DNA of 7,612 bases from Candidatus Hydrogenedentota bacterium (GTDB lineage Bacteria > Hydrogenedentota > Hydrogenedentia > Hydrogenedentales > SLHB01). The notes under the pieces are model-generated. The model was given only the letters and a program-made list of their open reading frames with translations, did not search any database and had not been told where the DNA came from. Positions 1-5,628 of the stretch are shown here, piece by piece. The stretch is taken from positions 1 through 7,612 of the forward strand of contig JAHDWY010000198.1 in NCBI GenBank assembly GCA_023384315.1, written 5' to 3'. The stretch's first letter is position 1. Every line of letters starts with the position of its first letter. The translations under genes and the position numbers were made by a program.

Positions 1-1
1 C

Positions 2-733
2 GCGGAGGGTCTCGGTATCGGGGGCGCGATAGACGTTCCGCAGGTCTCCGGCACCGAACTCATCATTGGGAGCGAATCCGGGAGTCCCCGCACGGTCCGT
101 GTATCGAGCGACGCCGCTGCGGAACTTGCGGCATCCGATGTGCTCATCGATTTCACGGTTGCCGAGGCATGCATCGGCAATGTGAGCGCGGCGGCGGCGG
201 CGGGAAAACCGGCCGTCATTGGGACCACGGGCCTGAACGATGCCCAGAAGGCCGAGTTGGAGGCCATGTCGCGCACGATTTCCATCGTGCACGCGCCGAA
301 CATGAGCGTGGGTGTGAATCTCCTGTTCAAGCTGACCAGCGAGGTCGCATCAATCCTCGGACTCGACTACAACGTCGAAATCGTGGAGACCCATCACAAC
401 CAGAAGAAAGACAGCCCGAGCGGCACCGCCGTGCGGCTGGCTGAGCGCGCCGCCGAAGCGCTGGGGTTGGATTACGGGAAGAGCACGGTCCACGGACGGG
501 AAGGCATGGTCGGCGCGCGACCCTCGCCTGAGATCGGCATGCACGCCGTGCGCGGAGGCGACGTGGTCGGCGATCACACCGTGTACTTCATCGGCCAGGG
601 CGAACGCCTTGAGTTGACCCATCGTGCGCACAATCGCGATAACTTCGCACGCGGGTCCTTACGCGCCGCGCGGTTCGTGCTCGACGCGAAGCCGGGCCTG
701 TACGACATGCAGGACGTCCTCGGCCTGCGCTGA
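2..733 (+). CDS. dapB: 4-hydroxy-tetrahydrodipicolinate reductase (DapB), 5'-truncated by window edge
   Basis: DapB reduces 4-hydroxy-tetrahydrodipicolinate with NAD(P)H in the cytosolic diaminopimelate/lysine pathway, which also feeds peptidoglycan synthesis. The reading frame is open from base 2 to a TGA at 731-733, giving 243 visible residues. The family is usually about 250-275 residues, so roughly the first 25-30 are missing, including the N-terminal GxxGxMG nucleotide-binding loop. Visible family landmarks, in order, are DFT (bases 149-157), the GTTG loop (about 221-232), the APNMSVGVN segment (about 293-319), and the signature E-x-H-H-x(3)-K-x-D-x-P-S-G-T-A around 386-430. The signature contains the catalytic His pair (392-397) and substrate-binding Lys. 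A C-terminal HRAHNRDNFARG segment follows (about 620-655). An internal GTG at 140 is not the start, because homology continues upstream of it. The product assignment is secure. The true start lies outside the window, and no terminator is visible after the stop. Confidence 0.96.
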   Translation, partial: AEGLGIGGAIDVPQVSGTELIIGSESGSPRTVRVSSDAAAELAASDVLIDFTVAEACIGNVSAAAAAGKPAVIGTTGLNDAQKAELEAMSRTISIVHAPNMSVGVNLLFKLTSEVASILGLDYNVEIVETHHNQKKDSPSGTAVRLAERAAEALGLDYGKSTVHGREGMVGARPSPEIGMHAVRGGDVVGDHTVYFIGQGERLELTHRAHNRDNFARGSLRAARFVLDAKPGLYDMQDVLGLR

Positions 734-909
734 CAAGGGTTTCCTCACCCGCCAAGCGCCAAACGCCACGAACGCCGCAGTGTACATACTGATCGTCGCC
801 ATGAATTACGTGTGTCGAATACGTCAGCGTTTACACCAGGATATGATACTCTTGCGATAGTGATCGCGCTGCAAGACGCACACTCATCAGCATTCAGGAT
901 CAGAAGATT

Positions 910-2220
910 ATGGCTGACGGCGTTTCACCCTTTGTCTACAAACCGGTCGATTGCCCTATCTGCAACGAGGCGCACGACCAACCCCACTTCCGGCTGCGCA
1001 TGTTTGCCGAAGGCGAACGGGAGTCCGATGGCCACATTCTGCACTACAAGTGGCTCAACGACCGGGTTAAACCTATCAATCCTGCCTACTACTACCTGTA
1101 TCACTGTCCTCATTGTTACTTCACGGATGTGACCACCGAGTTCAAGAACCCCCGTGAAAACCAGTTTCATCCATTGGTCGAGCGGGCGTATTCGCGTCTT
1201 ACCGACCGGGACAAGGAAATTCTGATTTTTCTCAATCGAAACTTGAACTACGGCGACATCCGTTTCCGTGATGCACTCTCGCTTCACTACCTGGCCGCCT
1301 ACGTTCAATTGCTCCTGCCCGACGACGCGCAAGATGATCTTAAGATTGGCCGGTTGTTGCTGCGGATCGCGTGGTTGTTCCGCGAGCAGGGCCCGGCGCA
1401 AGGGGAAGAGGTCAAGAATCCGATGCGGCGGGACACCGTGGCCGCGCTAGAGACGTACGACGGCCACCTGCAGCAGTTGTTCCACCAGTGGCAAAAGGCG
1501 GGCCAGGTCCTGGCGGTGCAAATGGACGCGGCGGATCGCGAAACCGCACCCGGTGCAATCAATCCGTACCGCCATCATCGGGAACGCATTGAGAAGCTGC
1601 TTGAAGCGCAAGTGTCAGAGCTGTATCGATTGAAGGAATTATGCAGAACCGGCGTGGAAATCGAAGGTGCCGGGACGGGTACGACGCAGGAGTTCCTGGC
1701 CTCGGTCAAGTCTCTTTGGCCGTTCGCTCCGGCCAACGAAGTAGAGGCCATGCGGATGGCCATCGGCTATCTTGAGAAGGCGGTCTCACGCGATGCGACC
1801 TTCGACGATCCGCAAGCGCATTTGAATGGCATCTCGCTGCTAATCGATCTCATGATCCGGTGCGAGGATTTCGATGCCGCGTTCACCATGATCCGGGGCA
1901 TCTACCGCAATGCAACCTACGCCCGCGGCACCATGCAGGAGACGTTGCGAAACCCCGAACTGGACGAAACGGCCAAACAGAAAGTGCGCAACAAGATCCG
2001 GGGGCTATCCCGATCCGTCGAGCATGCCGGAGAGTTGCGGCGCAAGTTGTTGGGCATTCTGATCGACCGCGATCGCGCAACGATCCGCCGCGTGCTCTCC
2101 GAAAACGCGGGGGCCCCGGTGGAGCAGGTCGCGTCCGCGTTGGAACAGCACGGCATCTCGCCCGGTGTCGTCGTCTTTCTCAAAGAGCGCGGGGATTTGG
2201 ACCCAAAGAAGAACCGATGA
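910..2220 (+). CDS. DUF2225-family protein with CPxC-CPxC zinc ribbon and long helical C-terminal region
   Basis: The 436-residue protein has no signal peptide or membrane segment, so it is probably cytosolic. Residues 15-18 are CPIC and residues 66-69 are CPHC, a four-cysteine zinc-ribbon arrangement. The intervening region is rich in aromatic residues and ends in a YYYLYHCPHC segment. This matches what I know of the N-terminus of DUF2225, a bacterial family of unknown function. A following helical stretch with LLLRIAWLFREQ also fits that family. The remaining ~250 residues look all-helical and TPR-like in character, with charged amphipathic helices, and end in a small basic tail (DPKKNR). 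DUF2225 proteins I recall from Firmicutes are nearer 230 residues, so this is a long form. The ATG at 910 is preceded by AGGA at 896-899, a somewhat distant Shine-Dalgarno. The gene stands alone, 176 bp after dapB and convergent with the next gene. Family membership is likely. The function is unknown; a zinc-dependent scaffold or nucleic-acid-binding role is only a guess. Confidence 0.85.
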   Translation: MADGVSPFVYKPVDCPICNEAHDQPHFRLRMFAEGERESDGHILHYKWLNDRVKPINPAYYYLYHCPHCYFTDVTTEFKNPRENQFHPLVERAYSRLTDRDKEILIFLNRNLNYGDIRFRDALSLHYLAAYVQLLLPDDAQDDLKIGRLLLRIAWLFREQGPAQGEEVKNPMRRDTVAALETYDGHLQQLFHQWQKAGQVLAVQMDAADRETAPGAINPYRHHRERIEKLLEAQVSELYRLKELCRTGVEIEGAGTGTTQEFLASVKSLWPFAPANEVEAMRMAIGYLEKAVSRDATFDDPQAHLNGISLLIDLMIRCEDFDAAFTMIRGIYRNATYARGTMQETLRNPELDETAKQKVRNKIRGLSRSVEHAGELRRKLLGILIDRDRATIRRVLSENAGAPVEQVASALEQHGISPGVVVFLKERGDLDPKKNR

Positions 2221-2256
2221 CCGGCACCTGCGCCACCCCTGCCGATGCGGTTCCGT

Positions 2257-3132
2257 TCACACCCAATCAAAGCAGGCCAGGTTCGCGTTCAGTGCGTCTT
2301 CCACTGAGCCCGCCTTGCCGTGCTCCAGTTCGACGTAGCCTCTGAAGCCGGTGTCGTGGATGGCTTTGTAAATGTTTGTGTAGTTCAGTTCGCCCGTGCC
2401 GGGTTCTTTGCGGCCGGGGTTGTCGGCGACGTGGAACAAGCCGATGCGGTCGATGTTCTCGCGAATGTTGCGAATAACATTGCCTTCCGTAATCTGCTGG
2501 TGGTAGATATCGAAGAGCATTTTAATGCTCGGGCTTCCGACGGCGTCGAGGATCTGCATAGTCTGATCCGTGCGGGTCAGGAAGAAGCCTTTGTGATCGA
2601 CGAGGGGGTTGAGGGCCTCCATGATGATTTCGACATCGTTCTCTTCGGCGACCGGCGCCAGGCGTTTCAAGCACGCTACTACAAGATCCATCTGCTCGTC
2701 GTAGGAGATGTCGTCGCGGGCGTTTCCGGTGAGGCCGATAAGCTGGCGCGTACCCAGTTGCTTTGCGATGCCGATGCGCTGGCGGAACTCGTCCACGACC
2801 GCGTCATGCTGGGCCGGGTCCATCATGAAGCCCGGCTCGATGCGGCCACATCCGCGGATACAGCAAAGCGCGAGCCCGAGGCTGTCGGCTTTGCGCCGGA
2901 TTGCGTCCAGGTCGCCTTCCGGATTGTGCCACGCATACGCGGGGAACCCCCAGGCAGCGGCAGACTCGAGTTGCTCGTCCAACGTGCCGGGGAAGAACTG
3001 GGGTTGCACCGCGAAGTTGAGCGGCAGGTCGGCGAAGGAACCCGCTGCGCCCGACGGTTGAGCGTAAACGCGCGGCGTGGCGGCGACGCCCGCAACGGTT
3101 GCAGAAGCAATAAGAAAATCGCGTCGATGCAT
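2257..3132 (-). CDS. Tat-exported hydroxypyruvate isomerase-like / xylose isomerase-like TIM-barrel protein
   Basis: This 291-residue sugar-isomerase-type TIM barrel (AP endonuclease 2 superfamily) is closest in motif content to hydroxypyruvate isomerase (Hyi), which interconverts hydroxypyruvate and tartronate semialdehyde using a divalent metal. Key landmarks are MEALNP with Glu172, DIYH at 208-211, the HVADNPGRKEPGTGE block at 234-248, and VELEH at 267-271 with Glu270. Glu172 and Glu270 sit where the catalytic metal-binding glutamates of Hyi lie. The N-terminus MHRRDFLIASATVAGVAATPRVYA is a twin-arginine signal with a likely cut after VYA, so a folded protein is exported. The ATG at 3132 was chosen because it sits directly before the Tat motif and 8 nt after GGGAG. 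A longer in-frame extension to 3285 has neither and would overlap the upstream gene. The gene lies 49 bp downstream of the HxlR regulator and probably shares its mRNA. The true substrate is unknown. Confidence 0.88.
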   Translation of the reverse strand: MHRRDFLIASATVAGVAATPRVYAQPSGAAGSFADLPLNFAVQPQFFPGTLDEQLESAAAWGFPAYAWHNPEGDLDAIRRKADSLGLALCCIRGCGRIEPGFMMDPAQHDAVVDEFRQRIGIAKQLGTRQLIGLTGNARDDISYDEQMDLVVACLKRLAPVAEENDVEIIMEALNPLVDHKGFFLTRTDQTMQILDAVGSPSIKMLFDIYHQQITEGNVIRNIRENIDRIGLFHVADNPGRKEPGTGELNYTNIYKAIHDTGFRGYVELEHGKAGSVEDALNANLACFDWV

Positions 3133-3140
3133 GGATACCA

Positions 3141-3145
3141 CTCCC
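3141..3145 (-). promoter_or_regulatory. Ribosome binding site for the Hyi-like gene
   Basis: Read on the minus strand this is GGGAG, 8 nt before the ATG at 3132. It lies inside the 49-bp gap after the HxlR stop codon and decides between the Tat-motif start and the in-frame upstream start codons. Confidence 0.6.
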
Positions 3146-3181
3146 AAGTATTTCCTATCCGCGCGCATGATACCGCTTACG

Positions 3182-3541
3182 TCAACGCTTTCGCCCGGCT
3201 CCTCCGGGCTTGTGAAGCTTCTGCTCTTCGTACTCCTCCCCCCACTTGTGCATCGCCTGAAGTACTTTTCCCAGCTTTCGGCCAAGGGGCAGGAGCGAGT
3301 ACTCCACCTTGGGAGGGATCTCTGAGTAAACCTTTCGGCGGATGACGCCGTCCGCTTCGAGTTCGCGTAGCTGTTTGGTCAGTGTGCGATGAGAAATCCC
3401 CGCCAGCCTCCGGTGGAGTTCTCCGAAGCGCAACGTCCCGTCAAACAAGTAATGGAGTATCAGCACTTTCCATCGCCCGCCGACGACTTGCAGCGTCGTT
3501 TCCACGGGGCAGCTTATTGACTTTGGGCCCGGCCGTGCCAT
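3182..3541 (-). CDS. HxlR-family winged-helix transcriptional regulator
   Basis: The 119-residue protein is typical in length for the HxlR/DUF24 family of dimeric, MarR-like regulators that often sense reactive carbonyls, quinones or disulfide stress. The sequence shows the N-terminal CPVE motif (Cys11, the conserved redox-sensing cysteine position in members such as YodB and HypR). VVGGRWKVLILHYL follows at about 19-32 and LRFGELHRRLAGIS at 37-50. The recognition-helix segment HRTLTKQLRELEADGVI is at 51-67, and the wing with the VEYSLLPLG signature is at 79-87. The ATG at 3541 is the only good start before an in-frame stop. The nearest AAGGA (3556-3560) is 14 nt upstream, so translation initiation looks weak. 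The gene is divergent from ycaC and heads the unit with the Hyi-like gene. It probably represses itself and/or ycaC through the palindromes between them. The family call is firm; the ligand and targets are inferred. Confidence 0.93.
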   Translation of the reverse strand: MARPGPKSISCPVETTLQVVGGRWKVLILHYLFDGTLRFGELHRRLAGISHRTLTKQLRELEADGVIRRKVYSEIPPKVEYSLLPLGRKLGKVLQAMHKWGEEYEEQKLHKPGGAGRKR

Positions 3542-3547
3542 GGGGAC

Positions 3548-3611
3548 TACTAGTATCCTTTAAGTAACTGACTTACGTAATAGTTCATACTTGACAAAAT
3601 GTGCATATGCA
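3548..3611. promoter_or_regulatory. Candidate HxlR operator region between hxlR-like gene and ycaC
   Basis: This AT-rich divergent intergenic stretch holds several exact dyads: TACTAGTA at 3548-3555, TAAGT-N5-ACTTA at 3561-3575, TTACGTAA at 3573-3580, and TGCATATGCA at 3602-3611. The first lies between the weak Shine-Dalgarno and the start of the HxlR gene, where binding would block autogenous expression. The third and fourth flank a TTGACAA element (3591-3597) that reads as a -35-like hexamer on either strand. Regulators of this family commonly bind inverted repeats between divergent genes. Which dyad, if any, is the true site cannot be decided from one sequence. Confidence 0.45.
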
Positions 3612-3619
3612 ATCAATCT
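3591..3619 (+). promoter_or_regulatory. Candidate promoter for ycaC
   Basis: A perfect consensus -35 TTGACA (3591-3596) is followed at 17 bp by a poor -10 candidate, CAATCT (3614-3619). A 10-bp palindrome (3602-3611) occupies the spacer, where a bound protein would block polymerase. A strong -35 with a weak -10 fits a regulated promoter. Transcription from here would give a leader of roughly 125 nt. The -35 is clear; the -10 is doubtful. Confidence 0.35.
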
Positions 3620-3650
3620 CCAGTGTAAGCTGTCTGCTGCATGCTGTCAA

Positions 3651-3670
3651 CGAAATGGTGCGAAATGGTG
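3651..3670 (+). repeat. Tandem 10-bp direct repeat in the ycaC leader
   Basis: CGAAATGGTG occurs twice head to tail (3651-3660 and 3661-3670), and CGA begins a third partial copy at 3671. It lies about 80-100 nt before the ycaC start codon. It could be a replication-slippage duplication or a pair of tandem protein-binding half sites. Confidence 0.85.
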
Positions 3671-3737
3671 CGAGTCGTCCCAATCTTGTTGCCCAAACCG
3701 GGCTCCAAGGGGACAACTCTGTATAGCCGAACCCTCG

Positions 3738-3744
3738 AAAGGAG
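3738..3744 (+). promoter_or_regulatory. Ribosome binding site of ycaC
   Basis: AAAGGAG lies 8 nt before the ATG at 3753. It fixes the ycaC start and rules out the in-frame upstream TTG at 3591, which would add 54 residues with no resemblance to the family. Confidence 0.85.
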
Positions 3745-3752
3745 CAAATGTC

Positions 3753-4373
3753 ATGAGCTTCAAATACCGCCGACTGGATAAGAATGACGCTGCCGTGTTG
3801 CTTGTCGATCATCAATCCGGGCTGACCAATCTGGTGCACGATTTTTCCCCGGATGACTTCATGAACAACGTGCTTGCACTGGCCGACTGTGCCAAGTACT
3901 TCAACTTGCCCACGATCTTGACCACGAGTTTTGAGGACGGTCCGAATGGCCCGCTCGTGCCCGAGTTGAAGGCATTGTTTCCTGACGCGCCGTTCATTGC
4001 GCGGCCGGGCAACATCAACGCATGGGACAATGAGGACTTCGTAAATGCGGTCAAGGCGACGGGGAAGAAACAACTCATTATCGCGGGCATCGTGACGGAG
4101 GTATGCGTGGCGTTTCCCACCCTCTCGGCCCTGGAGGAAGGGTATGAAGTCTTTGTGGTGACCGATGCGTCGGGGACGTTCAACCTGACGACCCGCGAGG
4201 CGTCCTGGTCGCGGATGGAGGCCGCGGGCGCCCAACTGATGACCTGGTTTGCCGTCGCATGCGAGTTGCACCGCGATTGGCGGAACGATGTGGAAGGGTT
4301 GGGTACACTTTTCTCAAATCATCTGCCGTCCTACAAGTGCCTGATCACAAGTTACATGGCAACCAAGAAGTAA
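3753..4373 (+). CDS. ycaC: YcaC-family isochorismatase-like cysteine hydrolase
   Basis: The product is 206 residues, essentially the length of E. coli YcaC (about 208), an octameric cytosolic hydrolase of the isochorismatase fold whose physiological substrate is not settled. The strand D-x-x-x-x-L-L-V-D-H-Q places the active-site Asp at residue 19. The GIVTEVCVAFPTLSA loop places the nucleophilic Cys at 118 in the T-E-V-C-V context. Arg84 in IARPG sits where many isochorismatase-fold enzymes have a Lys. WDNEDF (91-96), FVVTDASGTFN (133-143) and LHRDWRND (172-179) are YcaC-specific blocks. Similarity to the proteobacterial protein, as I remember it, runs along the whole length with few changes and no gaps in the core. 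The gene is divergent from an HxlR regulator and preceded by an excellent ribosome binding site. Its stop lies 25 bp from the convergent neighbour's stop, with no clear terminator between. The name is well supported, the substrate is not. Confidence 0.94.
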   Translation: MSFKYRRLDKNDAAVLLVDHQSGLTNLVHDFSPDDFMNNVLALADCAKYFNLPTILTTSFEDGPNGPLVPELKALFPDAPFIARPGNINAWDNEDFVNAVKATGKKQLIIAGIVTEVCVAFPTLSALEEGYEVFVVTDASGTFNLTTREASWSRMEAAGAQLMTWFAVACELHRDWRNDVEGLGTLFSNHLPSYKCLITSYMATKK

Positions 4374-4398
4374 CGGTATCGATTGGGCCTGTCTCCGG

Positions 4399-5535
4399 TT
4401 AAGGTGTCCATATGGAAGCCGCGATGTATTGCTGCGGATGCTCGGGCGAGGCCCAGTAGTACATGGCGACCAGCTTGCCGTCGGTTCGTTGCACAAGGCG
4501 GGGGTAGCCCATGTCCGCCCACTCGTCAACGCTTTGATAGCTCTCGCGGATGACAAACTCCTCGCCCCACGTGGCACCGTCATCTGCACTGTACTTCCCG
4601 CACATCTTGCCGGTGTCGCGGTCGCCGTAGATGCAGCACAGCCGGCCGTCGGCAAGCCGGACCAGCGCGGGCGGATTGGAGTTGGTCTTGATCTCTTTCA
4701 CGGTGCTGAGATAGCGCCACGACTGACAGCGATCCTCGGATACGTATGTGTCGATCGTGCTTTCCATGACGGACTTGTCGGTGTTTATCCCGCGAAAGGA
4801 GAGCAGGAACTTCGCGTCCGACAACTGGACCGTGCTCGGCATGATGGCGCGAAACTCGTCGGTCGCGGGGGTAACCCAACTGACGAAATCAAAGGTCATT
4901 CCGCCGTCCTTCGTGCGGATGCAGGCGACCCGGCTCCCCCCGGAGACGTTCGCCGTGATGAAGATGAAACATTCGCTCGGACCCATCACGATGTAGTCCG
5001 TTCGCGGGGTGAGTTCCTGCCCCGCGAGTTCCGGGTGCTGGTTAATTTCGCCCAGGAAATAGGGGCCGTTCCATGTCGCCCCGCGGTCGTAGGAGTAGTA
5101 GAAGCCGCCCTCGGGATCGTCGTTGCCATGATAGCCCGTGGCAAAGACACGCAGCGCGAAACCGTCATCGGTGAAATCGATGGGCGCTTCGAGCTTCTTC
5201 TTGCCTTTGGGCAGCCACTGGATGTTCTCGTCGTCCAGGAAGTTCTCGGGGTCGAACATTTCCCAGGTTTCGCCGCCGTCCAGGCTGCGGGCGAACTCGC
5301 TTTCCTGAATGCCGGTGATGTTGTGGCCATCGCGGGTGGTGAAATCGCCCTGCGTGTATCCCACGAGGATTTCGTCGCCCCAGTGCCACGCGCCGTTGTT
5401 CGCCGGCCAGCCGTGGAACCGGTCCTTCTCGATGGCGGCAATCGTGTGCTGGATGTCTGCAGGCTGTTGGGCTTGTGCGGCATGGCTAATTGCCAAGGCG
5501 ATCGGTAACGCGATGTGCAGGAAAAGTTTCTTCAC
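4399..5535 (-). CDS. Secreted sialidase-superfamily protein with Asp-box (BNR) repeats
   Basis: The 378-residue protein starts with a Sec signal peptide: MKK, a hydrophobic core at about residues 4-19, and A-Q-A before a likely cut at residue 22/23. The mature part carries five Asp boxes of the form S-x-D-x-G-x-T-W, at residues 84-91, 148-155, 208-215 (T-K-D-G-G-M-T-F), 266-273 (degenerate, Cys and Ser replacing the Gly and Thr) and 316-323. They are spaced about 50-65 residues apart, as expected for a six-bladed beta-propeller of the sialidase/neuraminidase superfamily. NPPALVRLADGRL at 287-299 is also typical of bacterial exo-sialidase-like proteins. I could not confidently place the catalytic Arg triad or Asp-Tyr-Glu set of GH33, so the enzyme activity is unproven. 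The start is GTG at 5535, the codon directly before KKLFL, with AAGGA 7 nt upstream. The frame extends further to 5619 but without a signal peptide at its N-terminus. It is the second gene after the Gfo/Idh/MocA oxidoreductase, 93 bp away. Confidence 0.82.
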   Translation of the reverse strand: MKKLFLHIALPIALAISHAAQAQQPADIQHTIAAIEKDRFHGWPANNGAWHWGDEILVGYTQGDFTTRDGHNITGIQESEFARSLDGGETWEMFDPENFLDDENIQWLPKGKKKLEAPIDFTDDGFALRVFATGYHGNDDPEGGFYYSYDRGATWNGPYFLGEINQHPELAGQELTPRTDYIVMGPSECFIFITANVSGGSRVACIRTKDGGMTFDFVSWVTPATDEFRAIMPSTVQLSDAKFLLSFRGINTDKSVMESTIDTYVSEDRCQSWRYLSTVKEIKTNSNPPALVRLADGRLCCIYGDRDTGKMCGKYSADDGATWGEEFVIRESYQSVDEWADMGYPRLVQRTDGKLVAMYYWASPEHPQQYIAASIWTP

Positions 5536-5542
5536 GGTTGAT

Positions 5543-5547
5543 TCCTT
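5543..5547 (-). promoter_or_regulatory. Ribosome binding site deciding the GTG start of the sialidase-like gene
   Basis: On the minus strand this reads AAGGA, followed by a 7-nt spacer and GTG at 5535. It supports a GTG start at the beginning of the signal peptide rather than the upstream in-frame ATG at 5619, which lies before the hairpin. Confidence 0.65.
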
Positions 5548-5569
5548 GGTTCTGCGTGTGGGTTTTCTC

Positions 5570-5608
5570 AAAGAAATCGCCCGGCAGGATCGGAACCTGC
5601 CGGGCGAT
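5570..5608 (-). terminator. Intrinsic terminator or attenuator between the oxidoreductase and sialidase-like genes
   Basis: Positions 5576-5588 and 5596-5608 are exact reverse complements, giving a 13-bp GC-rich stem with a 7-nt loop (5589-5595). On the minus strand the stem is followed by TTCTTT (5575-5570), a short T-rich tail. On the plus strand the following bases are not T-rich. The hairpin lies 20 nt after the oxidoreductase stop and 40 nt before the sialidase-like start. It probably ends or lowers transcription of the downstream gene, or protects the 3' end of the first message. Confidence 0.85.
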
Positions 5609-5628
5609 GAATCACTCATTTCACGGTG

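Noticed and set aside
842..847. TATGAT -10-like box upstream of the DUF2225 gene
   Set aside because: It matches the -10 well, but no acceptable -35 lies at 15-19 bp upstream, so a promoter cannot be supported. A nearby 5-bp dyad (854-867) is too short to count.
734..909. Search for a terminator or small RNA in the 176-bp dapB/DUF2225 gap
   Set aside because: Only 4-5 bp stems such as GGGT/ACCC are present, with no U tract; nothing convincing is seen.
2320..3345. 341-residue plus-strand open frame opposite the Hyi-like and HxlR genes
   Set aside because: It is the antisense of two well-supported genes with clear family motifs; its translation shows no domain and arises from GC-rich codon use.
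3591..3752. 54-residue N-terminal extension of YcaC from a TTG at 3591
   Set aside because: The TTG is part of the likely -35 hexamer, the extension does not resemble the family, and AAAGGAG sits 8 nt before the ATG at 3753.
4374..4398. Bidirectional terminator between the convergent ycaC and sialidase-like genes
   Set aside because: The 25-bp gap has only an imperfect TAACGG/CCGGTTA match across the stops, with no T-run on either side.
4429..5508. 359-residue plus-strand open frame opposite the sialidase-like gene
   Set aside because: The minus strand carries a signal peptide and five Asp boxes; the plus-strand translation is a low-complexity, Val/Ala/Arg-rich shadow.
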